Positions 43,409 to 53,125 of a DNA stretch of 62,662 nt are shown one piece after another. The stretch is from JARROD01 sp037384225. Lineage in GTDB: Bacteria; Pseudomonadota; Gammaproteobacteria; Pseudomonadales; Cellvibrionaceae. The notes under the pieces are model-generated. The model had not been told where the DNA came from and made no database searches. It saw nothing but the letters and a program-made list of their open reading frames with translations. Position 1 is the first letter of the stretch. Every line of letters starts with the position of its first letter. The stretch covers positions 1-62,662 of the forward strand of contig JARROD010000043.1 of NCBI GenBank assembly GCA_037384225.1, read 5' to 3'. The position numbers were made by a program, and so were the translations under genes.

Positions 43409-44797
43409 TTAAGTGGTGGGTATTTTCAGGCGTTGCCCCGCTTTGATTACGGAGTTGTCGAGGCCGTTAATTTCCCGCAACTCCCCCACTGTTGTATTGT
43501 AACGCTTGGCAATGGCAGACAGGGTATCGCCGCTGGCAATTATATAGTCCTGTGTCTGCGCATATAGCCCCTTGTTTATGTTGTTGTTTTTCAGCCACGC
43601 AATATAGGAATCCGCCGGCGGATGTGCATAAAAGTGTGAGTGAATACCGCTGAATATCGCTTTGGCGAGACGCGTTCGATACCTGGAGGTATTCAAAAGC
43701 CTGGCCTCCTCTGGATTGGAGATAAATCCAGTTTCGACCAGAATGGAAGGCACATCAGGGGATTTCAATACTACAAAGCCCGCCTGTTCTATATGCCTCT
43801 TGTGCAGTTTTGCTACCCTGCTCAAGGATTTCAGAACCTTATCACCCACCTGTAGACTTGAATTTAATGTCGCTGTCATGGATAAATCCACCAACACACT
43901 GGCCAGAACTTTTTCTTTATCGCCCAGGCTAACGTTGCCCACACCACCAATCAGGTCAGCTTCGTTTTCCCTTTGTGCCAGAAAACGCGCCGTTTCACTG
44001 GTCGCTCCCCGGCGCGACAACGCGAATACCGAAGCGCCTTTGGCGCGCGGATTCTTAAAGGCATCAGCGTGGATGGATACAAACAGGTCTGCGCGTTTGT
44101 CGCGGGCAATATCGCGGCGTTTACTTAAAGGAATATAGTAATCGCCGGCACGCACCAGTTCAGCCCGAAAACCTTTTTCGCGATTAATCAAATTCACCAA
44201 CGCTTTACTGATCGACAACACCACATCTTTTTCCCGCAGCCGCCGGGGTCCCGATGCCCCCGGGTCCTCACCGCCGTGGCCCGCATCGACGGCAATGACT
44301 ACGGTTCGCTTTTGCGTCGATTGATTAATGGTTTTCGCTTGCGTTTTCGGCGCTATTGGCGCCGCCATATCATAAAGGTCGATGACCAACCGATCGCTTT
44401 TGTCACCGTGACGGCGCAGAAGAAAACTTCGAGGCTGTATTTTTTCCCCGAGATCAAACACCATCCTCAAATCGGTTTTATCGCGCGCCGCACTGCGGAT
44501 TCTCCGAATCGGTGTTTTGTCCAGCGCCACCTCAGCCACCTCCGTCTGCATACGTGCTCCATTGATGTCGACCACCAGCCGCAGTGGGTGCGAGAGTTCA
44601 AAAATAGTGTGTTGCACCGGCCCACTAAGATCCAGCACAACACGCGTGTGGTCGGGAGCACGCCATACCCGCACGCCATCGACGTCGACAGCCGCAGCCG
44701 ATACGGTGTACAGCAGACAAACCAAGGTGCAGCGTATTTTCCCGGCAACCCGGCAAACGGCCGCGGTAAACAAAGACTTCCTCGCCGTATCAGTCAA
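43409..44797 (-). CDS. amiB: N-acetylmuramoyl-L-alanine amidase AmiB
   Basis: Periplasmic septal peptidoglycan amidase (462 residues). A signal-like N-terminus is followed by an AMIN targeting domain (VDVDGVRVWRAPDHTRVVLDL), then Amidase_3 with zinc ligands in VIAVDAGHGGEDPGASG, LFVSIHADA and LVETGFISNPEEA, and a C-terminal LysM module (YIIASGDTLSAIAKRYN). It starts at TTG 44797, supported by GGGAG 7 nt upstream. tsaE and nnr lie upstream, mutL downstream. Confidence 0.95.
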   Translation of the reverse strand: MTDTARKSLFTAAVCRVAGKIRCTLVCLLYTVSAAAVDVDGVRVWRAPDHTRVVLDLSGPVQHTIFELSHPLRLVVDINGARMQTEVAEVALDKTPIRRIRSAARDKTDLRMVFDLGEKIQPRSFLLRRHGDKSDRLVIDLYDMAAPIAPKTQAKTINQSTQKRTVVIAVDAGHGGEDPGASGPRRLREKDVVLSISKALVNLINREKGFRAELVRAGDYYIPLSKRRDIARDKRADLFVSIHADAFKNPRAKGASVFALSRRGATSETARFLAQRENEADLIGGVGNVSLGDKEKVLASVLVDLSMTATLNSSLQVGDKVLKSLSRVAKLHKRHIEQAGFVVLKSPDVPSILVETGFISNPEEARLLNTSRYRTRLAKAIFSGIHSHFYAHPPADSYIAWLKNNNINKGLYAQTQDYIIASGDTLSAIAKRYNTTVGELREINGLDNSVIKAGQRLKIPTT

Positions 44798-44855
44798 AAT
44801 TAGCTCCCAATTGTTCTTCTTTGATCAAACCTCATAACGACCCGGAATCCGGTAC

Positions 44856-45371
44856 TTACATGCCTGGCAGTTCAGTAACCGGGCGCTCCAACAGTTGTAA
44901 AATTTTCTCCCCTCGTTGCGTCTGCGCAATCACCGCAACACTGCGTCCTGAAACAAACTTAACCGGGTCTACCTGAACCGAGACTGAAACGATCAGATCC
45001 GGCGACGGCAGCACTCCCCGCCCCCGTGCGGGCCACTCTACCAGACACACCTGCCCCGGTGCGAAATAGTCTCTCACGCCCATAAACTCCAACTCTTCCG
45101 GATCGCCGAGGCGATAAAGGTCAAAGTGGTAGACAGTTCCAGAGTCTATGTCGTAGGGCTCCACCAATGTATAGGTGGGACTTTTAACGGCGCCCCTATG
45201 GCCGAAAGCACGCAGTACGCCACGACAGAAAGTCGTTTTCCCTACGCCGAGGTTCCCCTCCAGAAAGACCGTCGCCCCGCCTCGCAGATGCGCACCCAGA
45301 GCCCGACCAAAAGCTACCATCGCCGCTTCATCATCAAGATATCGAGTGACCGTTCGCTGCAGTTGGTTCAT
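44856..45371 (-). CDS. tsaE: tRNA threonylcarbamoyladenosine biosynthesis ATPase TsaE
   Basis: Small P-loop ATPase (171 residues) of the TsaBDE complex that makes t6A37 in tRNA. Walker A is FLEGNLGVGKTTFCRGVLR, the threonine-rich loop KSPTYTLVEPY follows, and HFDLYRLGDPEELEFMGVRDYF and VEWPARG are signatures. Its ATG overlaps the nnr stop by one nucleotide (TGATG), a sign of coupled translation. Confidence 0.96.
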   Translation of the reverse strand: MNQLQRTVTRYLDDEAAMVAFGRALGAHLRGGATVFLEGNLGVGKTTFCRGVLRAFGHRGAVKSPTYTLVEPYDIDSGTVYHFDLYRLGDPEELEFMGVRDYFAPGQVCLVEWPARGRGVLPSPDLIVSVSVQVDPVKFVSGRSVAVIAQTQRGEKILQLLERPVTELPGM

Positions 45372-46966
45372 CAGTTTGGCGCCGAATTTAAAAGTTCTCG
45401 AATATAGGGTATCAGGTCAGTAGCCAGAAGGCCCACCTGGCCACCTCCCCGCGCCGCCTTGTCACCGGCCACACCATGCAAACAAACCCCCAGCGCCGCG
45501 CTCAGGTCGCGACTGAGCCCCTGAGCCCATAAACCGCCCAGAACACCACTGAGGACATCACCCATACCGCCAGATGCCATCCCCGGATTGCCCACTGCCG
45601 CCAACCCGATGTTCGCCTCGGGGCCTTTTATCAGACTGCCGGCTCCTTTCAAGATCACTGTGCCACCATAAAACTGCTGCAACTGTTCTACAGCACCAAA
45701 ACGGTCAGCCTGGACATCCGTGCCCTTTGTCTCAGTGCGCCCGAGCAACCGCGCCGCCTCCCCCGGGTGTGGCGTCAATATCCAATCGTCACGGTGGGGG
45801 TGAGGCGCGATGCGTTCAACGCAGAGCAAATTGAGTGCGTCGGCGTCTACGACTAAAGGCAAACCACAGTTGAGCACCCCCCGCAGCATTTGCTCGGACC
45901 AAGACGAACGCCCAAGTCCCGGTCCCACCACCACGATAGCGGCGCTTTTCAGCAAGGCCTCAAGCTCCAGCCCGGAAGTAACACCCTTGGCCATGATTTC
46001 GGGTCGTCGCGTCAGCATGGCCGCCACATGCTCCGGCCGCGTCGCCACACTCACCAAACCGGCACCGACCCGGGCGGCGGCCTCGGCCGCCATCAAGGCC
46101 GCGCCGCCAAAACCGGCATCGCCACCGACGATCAAAACCTGACCAAACATCCCTTTATGGGCGTCCGCAGGCCTCGGCGGTACAGCTCCCAGCAAACGCT
46201 GAAGATCAAGCATAGTCACTGGAGCGTTCACTTGGTTGTATATCGCTGGAGGAACACCTAGATCGTCAAATGTCACCTCGCCGGCAAAATTCGGCCCGCG
46301 CCCGGTGAACAGCCCGCGCTTTGCCCCGATGAAGGTGACGGTAAGATCGGCTTTGACCGCCGTCCCCAAAACCCGCCCGGTGTCTGAACACAGGCCTGAT
46401 GGAATATCCACCGCCAGGACGGGACAACCACTGCCATTGATCTGCTCTATGGCGTGGATATAAGGCGCGCGAACATCGCCATGCATACCGGTGCCCAGTA
46501 GAGCGTCGACCACCACACCACGATGGCGGTGGACCGGAGACTCGCTCAAGGGAGACATTTCCACCCCCTCTCGACAGGCAAACTGATAAGCGGTCAAGGC
46601 ATCACCGGAAAGTTTGTCGGTGACACCCACTTGTAGCACCCGAACATCAATCTTGCGTTGCGCCGCCAATGCGGCAATTATGTAGCCATCGCCGGCATTG
46701 TTGCCCCTACCACAGTAGACACTGATAGCGTCCGGTTCCGGCCAGCGCGCCAAAAGGGCATTGAAAGCCGCTCGCCCGGCCCGTTTCATCAAATGGATAC
46801 CGGCAATGCCCTGGACCTCGATGGCCTGTCGATCCAATTCGCGGACATCCTGTGCGCGGTACAATCTTGTAAGGCCCTTTCTTGTAAGGCCGTTTGTTAC
46901 GGAGACACTTGTGCCAGGGGTACCGTCCCCCGGGAAAGTGGCGGGAATGGGATCAGTTTTTTCCAT
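45371..46966 (-). CDS. nnr: Bifunctional NAD(P)H-hydrate epimerase/dehydratase
   Basis: Repairs hydrated NAD(P)H. The N-terminal YjeF_N epimerase domain (YRAQDVRELDRQAIE, YCGRGNNAGDGYIIAA) is fused to the C-terminal ribokinase-like dehydratase domain (HKGMFGQVLIVGGDAGFGGA, VDADALNLL, LTPHPGEAARLL, GNPGMASGGMGDVLSGV). I put the start at ATG 46966 (MEKTDPIPA, about 531 residues), because GAGG lies 6 nt before it and the longer frame would run into the divergent queG. nnr and tsaE are neighbours in most gammaproteobacteria. Confidence 0.94.
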   Translation of the reverse strand: MEKTDPIPATFPGDGTPGTSVSVTNGLTRKGLTRLYRAQDVRELDRQAIEVQGIAGIHLMKRAGRAAFNALLARWPEPDAISVYCGRGNNAGDGYIIAALAAQRKIDVRVLQVGVTDKLSGDALTAYQFACREGVEMSPLSESPVHRHRGVVVDALLGTGMHGDVRAPYIHAIEQINGSGCPVLAVDIPSGLCSDTGRVLGTAVKADLTVTFIGAKRGLFTGRGPNFAGEVTFDDLGVPPAIYNQVNAPVTMLDLQRLLGAVPPRPADAHKGMFGQVLIVGGDAGFGGAALMAAEAAARVGAGLVSVATRPEHVAAMLTRRPEIMAKGVTSGLELEALLKSAAIVVVGPGLGRSSWSEQMLRGVLNCGLPLVVDADALNLLCVERIAPHPHRDDWILTPHPGEAARLLGRTETKGTDVQADRFGAVEQLQQFYGGTVILKGAGSLIKGPEANIGLAAVGNPGMASGGMGDVLSGVLGGLWAQGLSRDLSAALGVCLHGVAGDKAARGGGQVGLLATDLIPYIRELLNSAPN

Positions 46967-47039
46967 ACCAAGCCTCATCGCATGGTGAATTCTGGCAGAA
47001 TTATAGGGAAGTTTTATAGAGAGCGCAGTGTAATCACAT

Positions 47040-48188
47040 ATGCAGACCAAAACCCTTGACTATGCAGCACTCGCCGAGCAGGTGAAAACCTGGGGCCGTG
47101 AACTCGGTTTTCAGCAGATTGGTATCGCCGATACCGACCTGGACAGGCACGAACGCTATCTGCGCCAATGGCTGCAACGGGGCTATCACGGTGATATGGA
47201 ATGGATGGCCGCCCACGGCAACAAGCGCTCGCGGCCAGGGGAGCTTTTACCCGGCACACTGCGGATTATTTCCGCCCGCATGGATTATCTGCCCGGGGAT
47301 ACGCAACAGATTAAAATCCTGAAAGATGCCGGCAAAGCCTACATTTCCCGCTATGCACTCGGGCGCGATTACCACAAAATTATTCGCAAGCGGCTCGCTC
47401 AACTCGCCCAAATGCTGGAAAAAGCGGTGGGGGGAACCCCCAACCAGCGCGCTTTTGTAGACAGTGCCCCGGTGCTGGAGCGGGCCCTGGCCGAGAAAGC
47501 AGGGCTCGGGTGGATAGGCAAAAACACCCTGGTATTGAACAGCAATGCGGGCAGTTGGTTTTTTCTCGGCGAAATTTATACCGATATTCCGCTACCGGTG
47601 GATACCTCAGAACAACCGAACCGCTGCGGCAAATGCCGAGCCTGTCTCCAGGTCTGCCCCACTGACGCCTTTCCGGCGCCCTATCAACTGGATGCCCGGC
47701 GCTGCATTTCCTACCTGACAATTGAAAACAAGGGGTCGATTCCGGAAGAGTTTCGCGAGCCCATGGGCAATAGGGTCTTTGGCTGTGACGATTGCCAGGC
47801 TATCTGCCCCTGGAATAAATACGCCAAACCGAGCACGGAACCCGACTTTAAGCCCCGCCACAATCTGGACCACGGCGACCTGCTCGATTTATTCAACTGG
47901 AGCGAATCGGAGTATTTACAGCGCACCGCAGGGTCGGCCATCCGCCGCATCGGCTATCAGCGCTGGTTGCGTAATCTCGCTGTGGGGCTGGGCAATGCCC
48001 CCAGTAGCGAAGCGGTGATCAACGCTTTGGAAGCAAAACGAGAAAAAGGTCCCCGCGAAGGTGTATCCGAGATGGTGCGCGAACATATCGACTGGGCCTT
48101 ACAGCGCCAACGGGAACCCCACCGGAGACGGCGCCGGAAAATCAAGAAAAACCTGAGGGAAAAAGAGGACCAAGACGCTGCTTTCTGA
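47040..48188 (+). CDS. queG: Epoxyqueuosine reductase QueG
   Basis: Cobalamin-dependent iron-sulfur enzyme (382 residues) for the last step of queuosine synthesis in tRNA. It has the N-terminal DUF1730 domain (KAYISRYALGRDYHKIIRKR), the catalytic Asp region (FVDSAPVLERALAEKAGLGWIGKNT), and two [4Fe-4S] motifs (CGKCRACLQVCPTDAF; CDDCQAICPWN). The C-terminal HEAT-like part ends in a highly basic tail (RRRRKIKKNLREKE). It is divergent from nnr, with about 73 bp between starts. Confidence 0.96.
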   Translation: MQTKTLDYAALAEQVKTWGRELGFQQIGIADTDLDRHERYLRQWLQRGYHGDMEWMAAHGNKRSRPGELLPGTLRIISARMDYLPGDTQQIKILKDAGKAYISRYALGRDYHKIIRKRLAQLAQMLEKAVGGTPNQRAFVDSAPVLERALAEKAGLGWIGKNTLVLNSNAGSWFFLGEIYTDIPLPVDTSEQPNRCGKCRACLQVCPTDAFPAPYQLDARRCISYLTIENKGSIPEEFREPMGNRVFGCDDCQAICPWNKYAKPSTEPDFKPRHNLDHGDLLDLFNWSESEYLQRTAGSAIRRIGYQRWLRNLAVGLGNAPSSEAVINALEAKREKGPREGVSEMVREHIDWALQRQREPHRRRRRKIKKNLREKEDQDAAF

Positions 48189-48212
48189 GCGGGCGTGGGC
48201 CTCGCCCAGAAA

Positions 48213-48761
48213 TCAGACAGGCATAGAGAAAAACTTTTCCCGGTAATACTTCAATTCATTTATTGACTCACGAATATCGTCCAGTGCCAGATGAGTGCCT
48301 GCTTTTTGAACACCCTCGAGAAGCTCAGGCCGCCAACGCCAGGCCAGTTCCTTTATCGTGCTGACATCCAGGTTGCGGTAATGAAAATAACTCTCGAGTT
48401 TCGGCATATAGCGAACCAGAAAACGCCGATCCTGACAGATGGAATTGCCACACATCGGTGACTTGCCCTTTGGCAGCCACTGCTGCAGGAAAGCCAGTGT
48501 ATCCGCCTCTGCCTCCGCCGCCGTAATGCGGCTGTTTCGAACCCGCTCCGTCAGCCCCGATTTACCGTGCTGCCGGGTGTTCCATTCATCCATTCCCTGC
48601 AGTACCTCGTCACTCTGGTGGATAGCGTAAACGGGGCCTTCGGCCAAAGTATTCAGATGCTGATCCGTGACTATTGTGGCTATTTCTATGATTGCGTCGT
48701 TATCCGGGTCCAGCCCAGTCATTTCCAGATCAATCCAAATTAGATTGTTTTCGCTACTCAT
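48213..48761 (-). CDS. orn: Oligoribonuclease
   Basis: DEDDh 3'-5' exonuclease (182 residues from ATG 48761) that removes 2-5 nt RNAs, including pGpG. IWIDLEMTGLDPDNDAIIEIA carries the first Asp and Glu, MCGNSICQDRRFL the next Asp, and HLALDDIRESI the catalytic His and Asp. The five-codon longer GTG-started form has no advantage. It is convergent with queG and divergent from rsgA. Confidence 0.96.
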   Translation of the reverse strand: MSSENNLIWIDLEMTGLDPDNDAIIEIATIVTDQHLNTLAEGPVYAIHQSDEVLQGMDEWNTRQHGKSGLTERVRNSRITAAEAEADTLAFLQQWLPKGKSPMCGNSICQDRRFLVRYMPKLESYFHYRNLDVSTIKELAWRWRPELLEGVQKAGTHLALDDIRESINELKYYREKFFSMPV

Positions 48762-48941
48762 CTGCTCATTTTCCACTACAATAACGCCTCTTGCCCCAAC
48801 CCTGCATGAAATTTATGCACCAATTTCCGCAATATCAGGGTCAATACTAGACTTAAATAACCAAATCACAACACAGGATACAGAAACCATCGCTACCACA
48901 AAACATTATTTCACTCTTATTGGTGACAGCGGCAGTTTTCT

Positions 48942-49976
48942 ATGGCCCGGCGCAAACTGACCCGGCGCCAGGCCTGGAGGATAGAGAAGATCCAACAGGA
49001 GCGCAGAACCCGTGCCCACAAACGAGAGACTCAGCTCGACACCCAGCTTAACGAAGGAGAACTGGGAGCGGAACAGGAAGGCCTTGTCGTTGCGCATTAT
49101 GGAACTATGGTGGATATAGAACCGGTGACCAAAACGTCGGTCAGACGCTGCCATTTGCGCTCTAACCTCGGCTCACTGGTAACAGGCGACCGTGTTATCT
49201 GGCGCAATGGTAACCCTCATGGGGTTGCCGTTGCGGTACTGCAGAGGTCGTCAGAGCTGATGCGCCCCGACAACCACGGACAGATAAAAACCATCGCCGC
49301 CAATATCGATTGCATCTTTATCGTTATAGCTCCCTATCCGAGAGCCTATGCCAACCTCATCGACCGTTACCTGGTGGCAGCGGAAACACTCGGAATCAAA
49401 CCGGTCATTCTGCTCAATAAAAGCGACCGTATCGACAACGATAACCGGGAGACGATGGAACAACTGTTGCTCTCCTACCGCAACCTGGGCTACCGAACCC
49501 TTTCGATATCCACAAAATCCGGACAGGGGCTGGAACGGCTGATCAGCTACCTGATCGATTGCACCAGTATCTTCGTCGGCCAGTCAGGCGTCGGCAAATC
49601 ATCGCTGATCAATGCTCTCCTGCCCCACGCCAATACCCGGGTCGGAAAACTCTCAGAAGCCCTACAAAAGGGGACACACACAACCACCACCGCACAACTG
49701 TTTCATTTGCCCGTCGGCGGTAACCTGATCGACTCGCCCGGTATTCGGGAATTTGGTCTCTGGCACATGGAGCCACAGCAGGTGCTGGAAGGGTTTGTGG
49801 AATTTCGCCCCTTTCTGGGACGCTGCAAATTTCGTGACTGCGCACACCGGCGCGAGCCCGGCTGCGCTATAGAGCAAGCCCTCCTGCGCGGTGATATAAG
49901 CCGAGAACGTATGGGCAGCTTGCGACAGATACTGGCCAGCCTGGAAAGCGCGGCCGGAAAGACCTCGAATTATTAA
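48942..49976 (+). CDS. rsgA: Ribosome small-subunit-dependent GTPase RsgA
   Basis: Late 30S assembly GTPase (344 residues). An N-terminal basic tail (ARRKLTRRQAWRIEKIQ) and OB fold (LVVAHYGTMVDIEPV) precede the circularly permuted G domain, in which NKSD comes before P-loop GQSGVGKSSLINALL and DSPGIREF. The zinc-binding subdomain is CKFRDCAHRREPGC. It is divergent from orn, as in many relatives. Confidence 0.96.
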   Translation: MARRKLTRRQAWRIEKIQQERRTRAHKRETQLDTQLNEGELGAEQEGLVVAHYGTMVDIEPVTKTSVRRCHLRSNLGSLVTGDRVIWRNGNPHGVAVAVLQRSSELMRPDNHGQIKTIAANIDCIFIVIAPYPRAYANLIDRYLVAAETLGIKPVILLNKSDRIDNDNRETMEQLLLSYRNLGYRTLSISTKSGQGLERLISYLIDCTSIFVGQSGVGKSSLINALLPHANTRVGKLSEALQKGTHTTTTAQLFHLPVGGNLIDSPGIREFGLWHMEPQQVLEGFVEFRPFLGRCKFRDCAHRREPGCAIEQALLRGDISRERMGSLRQILASLESAAGKTSNY

Positions 49977-50056
49977 ATATTAACGATGTTGCATTGTATT
50001 TGTTGGATTACAATAGCGGCCCGTTTGTGCAACCCAACCCCGAGCAAACATTAACC

Positions 50057-50872
50057 ATGACCTCCGATTCTTCACACCTGCCGCTAATTGTCGAGCCGGA
50101 CCAGTTACTGGAACATCTCGAAGACAATAACCTGTTGATTATCGACCTGTGCAGCGATCACAACTATTTGGCCGGACACATTCCGGGCGCCGTCCATGTT
50201 TCTCCTCGGGAGCTAATGTGTGGCACCTCCCCTGCAGTGGGCAAACTACCGGAACAGGAACAGCTGAATCAGCTATTCTCCCGCCTCGGTCTGACCATTG
50301 ACACACACGTCATTGTTTACGACGACGAGGGGGGCGGCTGGGCGGGTCGGTTTATCTGGACCCTGGATGTGATCCAGCACCGCGCGTGCTCCTACCTCAA
50401 CGGTGGTCTTTGGGCCTGGCGCGCCGCCGCCGGGCCACTGCAAACGCAGATCAACCACCCCACCCCGACGGACGTTCACATTCACATAGACAGAAGCCCG
50501 ATTGCCGATATTAACGATATAACATCCCGGCTCGAAGATCCCGCGTTTGCCATCTGGGACGCCCGCGGTGTCGACGAATACCGCGGTGATAAAGTGCTGG
50601 CGTTAAAAGGCGGGCATATTCCCGGAGCCATCAACTGTGAATGGACTCAGTTGATGGACCGCGACCGGGATCTGCGCATCCGCACCGACGCCTCCGAGTA
50701 TCTGGCGGCACGGGGTTTGACGCGAGACAAACAGATTGTCACTCACTGTCAGAGCCACCACCGCTCTGGTTTTACCTACCTGGTAGGGAAAGCACTGGGA
50801 TTCAATATCCGCGCCTACGACGGTTCCTGGTCCGAGTGGGGCAACCACCCCGACACCCCGGTGGAACCTTAA
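50057..50872 (+). CDS. Two-domain rhodanese (sulfurtransferase)
   Basis: From ATG 50057 it has about 271 residues with two rhodanese domains. The first has DLCSDHNYLAGHIPGAVHVS and VIVYDDEGGGWAGRF with no active-site Cys. The second has WDARGVDEYRGDKV, GHIPGAINCEW and the active-site loop THCQSHHRSG with the catalytic Cys. It transfers sulfane sulfur from thiosulfate or mercaptopyruvate; the CQSHHRSG loop does not decide which. It sits between rsgA and psd, an order also known in pseudomonads. Confidence 0.9.
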   Translation: MTSDSSHLPLIVEPDQLLEHLEDNNLLIIDLCSDHNYLAGHIPGAVHVSPRELMCGTSPAVGKLPEQEQLNQLFSRLGLTIDTHVIVYDDEGGGWAGRFIWTLDVIQHRACSYLNGGLWAWRAAAGPLQTQINHPTPTDVHIHIDRSPIADINDITSRLEDPAFAIWDARGVDEYRGDKVLALKGGHIPGAINCEWTQLMDRDRDLRIRTDASEYLAARGLTRDKQIVTHCQSHHRSGFTYLVGKALGFNIRAYDGSWSEWGNHPDTPVEP

Positions 50873-50910
50873 CGGGTTAGTGTATTATTTCCGATTTGGT
50901 AAGCTTTTTA

Positions 50911-51762
50911 ATGAATGAAAAACTCTTTGCCACTTTACAGTATCCGCTGCCACAGCGGGCTTTGTCCCGCGCCGCCGGCTGGCTGGCAGAAACACAGGCA
51001 GCCCCCATCAAAAACCTGTTCACCCACTGGTTTGTCAAACGCTACAAAGTGGATATGTCAGAGGCCAGCGAACAAGACTTCCGCGCCTATAAAAACTTCA
51101 ATGATTTCTTCACCCGGGCACTGAAACCCGATGCGCGCCCAATATGCGCCGACCCCGATACCATTGCCTGCCCCGCTGACGGCACTGTCAGCCAGTTGGG
51201 CGACATAGAGTACGGCCGTATCTTTCAAGCCAAAGGTCAGGACTACAGCCTGATTGAATTACTGGGTGGAGAAAGCACGCTCGCGGAACCTTTTATGGGT
51301 GGCAAGTTTGCCACCATTTATTTATCGCCAAAGGATTATCACCGCGTCCACATGCCGTTGACCGGTAAACTCCAGACGATGGTCCATGTACCGGGGGAAT
51401 TGTTTTCCGTCAATGAGGCAACCGCCAATCACGTACCACGGCTCTTTTCACGCAACGAAAGAGTGGTGGCGATTTTTGACACACAGGCCGGCCCCATGGC
51501 AATAGTGTTGGTGGGCGCCTTAATCGTGGCCAGTATTGAAACAGTGTGGACCGGCCAGGTAACACCGGTCAGGCGCAGGATTCAAACCTCTCACTATTGC
51601 GGCCAGCGGGAAATACAGTTGCAAAAGGGAGAGGAAATGGGTCGTTTTAAATTGGGTTCGACGGCAATCGCGTTATTCGGGGCTAACCGGGTTGAATGGG
51701 GCCCGAATTACCAGGCCGGTTCGGCCACCCGAATGGGAGAAGAGTTGGGCAGGCGGGTTTAG
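50911..51762 (+). CDS. psd: Phosphatidylserine decarboxylase proenzyme
   Basis: Pyruvoyl enzyme (about 283 residues) that makes phosphatidylethanolamine at the membrane. MNEKLFATLQYPLPQRALSR is the typical start, HRVHMPLTGKL holds a catalytic His, and GRFKLGSTAIALFG contains the LGST self-cleavage site that forms the pyruvoyl group. Start at ATG 50911, since the TTG-started extension adds nothing. It lies 38 bp after the rhodanese gene and is convergent with the HD-GYP gene. Confidence 0.96.
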   Translation: MNEKLFATLQYPLPQRALSRAAGWLAETQAAPIKNLFTHWFVKRYKVDMSEASEQDFRAYKNFNDFFTRALKPDARPICADPDTIACPADGTVSQLGDIEYGRIFQAKGQDYSLIELLGGESTLAEPFMGGKFATIYLSPKDYHRVHMPLTGKLQTMVHVPGELFSVNEATANHVPRLFSRNERVVAIFDTQAGPMAIVLVGALIVASIETVWTGQVTPVRRRIQTSHYCGQREIQLQKGEEMGRFKLGSTAIALFGANRVEWGPNYQAGSATRMGEELGRRV

Positions 51763-51769
51763 GATAGCG

Positions 51770-53125
51770 TTACTTTAACCCCAACAACGAAAACAGGCCT
51801 TTCTTATTTTTCTTGAATAAGTATTCATCCCTCACCTGTGATATATCAATATCGTAGCTGCCCGGCTCCAGATCCCGGGCAATCTCTATTCTTTCAATCT
51901 CTCCGGGATGCATCCTGCCGGCGTCGATCACCTTTTGCTTGCGCCGCTCATCTTCTGCCAAATCCAACAACAGGGGCTTGCTCATATAGTGTTTGAAAGC
52001 ATCCAGAACCAGCAGTACCTTGGGTTTGAGCCGACGTTCAAAATTCTGCTCCACCACCACACCCACTTCACCTGTGCTCAACTCCACCAATGTCCCTGTT
52101 GGGTATAAACCTATGGCGCGGATAAACTCCACCACTAATTCTTCCTGAAACTCGGTATTGCGCAGCTCATAAAGCCGGGCAACCGCTTTTGAGGGTGCCA
52201 GCGGGTAGTTTTCACCACGGGGATTAGTGACTTCATCATAAAAAGTAACGATACCGGCGATTTTGCCCAACAAAGGAATCCTGTCGCCTTTCAAGTGCTT
52301 GGGAAAGCCACTGCCGTTAAGCCGCTCGCAATGTGTTTTCACCACCGCAATCACCCGCGGCTCAATCCCAGGGGTCAGACGCAGGATTTCAACACCGTAG
52401 TCAATAAAATTTTCATATTCTTTTTGTTGCGGCGGCGTCCGCGCCTCATTGACGATAAGTTCCAAATTCAGGCGCGCTTTGCCGATATCCTTGAGCAACA
52501 CCCCCAGCGCCAAGGTGTCGAGTTGTTTTTTCGGCAAACCAATATGGCGTCCGAACAATAGCGCCCACACCGCTGAACGCACTGCGTGGCTATAAGTGTG
52601 TTCGTCCTTTTCCCGTACCCGGGACAACCAGGTAAAGGCATCTGGGTTGCGCAATACACTGTCAACCATCTCGCTGGCCAGCCGTTTGGTTTCCTGCACC
52701 GGAACATTGTCGTTGCACTCCAGTTGTTTTAGTACCTCGCCAACCGCCAGGTAAACTTTTTGATGGAGTTGCTGCGCTTTTTTAACTTCCTTTATCAGAG
52801 GCTCCTGTTCTCTGTAAACGCCGCGGTGGATTTTCAACGGTGCAACATTGACATTGGCGGGGGTATTTTTGGCACTGCGCGAGAGTACATTTTGTTTCGA
52901 TTTATCGCCCAGCGCGTTTAGCCGGTTGGAAAACGGGCTGCGCCCTTTAATTACGTCGATGTAGACATGCTTGCAGTGGGATTTGAGCTGCTTGATTTCT
53001 TCGATGTCTCGGATGTAAAAACCCTGGAGCGGAAATGGAGTCTGGGTCCAAGGACGATCGAGCTTGGAGATAAACATTCCGATGGTTACCTCGTTAATAT
53101 CAAGTTTTATCTGCTTGATAGCCAC
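51770..53125 (-). CDS. DUF3391 / HD-GYP-like protein with degenerate catalytic motifs
   Basis: 451 residues with an N-terminal DUF3391 domain (IKQIKLDINEVTIGMFISKL) and a C-terminal HD-GYP fold. The layout is right: H180 in HTYSHAVRS, then LLKDIGKARLN, THCERLNGSGFP and GKIAGIVTFYDEVTNPR. But the HD pair is K212-D213, the HHE motif is H-C-E (265-267), and GYP is GFP. Two metal-ligand histidines are therefore lost, so cyclic-di-GMP phosphodiesterase activity is doubtful and a binding or scaffold role is more likely. Active family members degrade c-di-GMP. Confidence 0.85.
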   Translation of the reverse strand: MAIKQIKLDINEVTIGMFISKLDRPWTQTPFPLQGFYIRDIEEIKQLKSHCKHVYIDVIKGRSPFSNRLNALGDKSKQNVLSRSAKNTPANVNVAPLKIHRGVYREQEPLIKEVKKAQQLHQKVYLAVGEVLKQLECNDNVPVQETKRLASEMVDSVLRNPDAFTWLSRVREKDEHTYSHAVRSAVWALLFGRHIGLPKKQLDTLALGVLLKDIGKARLNLELIVNEARTPPQQKEYENFIDYGVEILRLTPGIEPRVIAVVKTHCERLNGSGFPKHLKGDRIPLLGKIAGIVTFYDEVTNPRGENYPLAPSKAVARLYELRNTEFQEELVVEFIRAIGLYPTGTLVELSTGEVGVVVEQNFERRLKPKVLLVLDAFKHYMSKPLLLDLAEDERRKQKVIDAGRMHPGEIERIEIARDLEPGSYDIDISQVRDEYLFKKNKKGLFSLLGLK

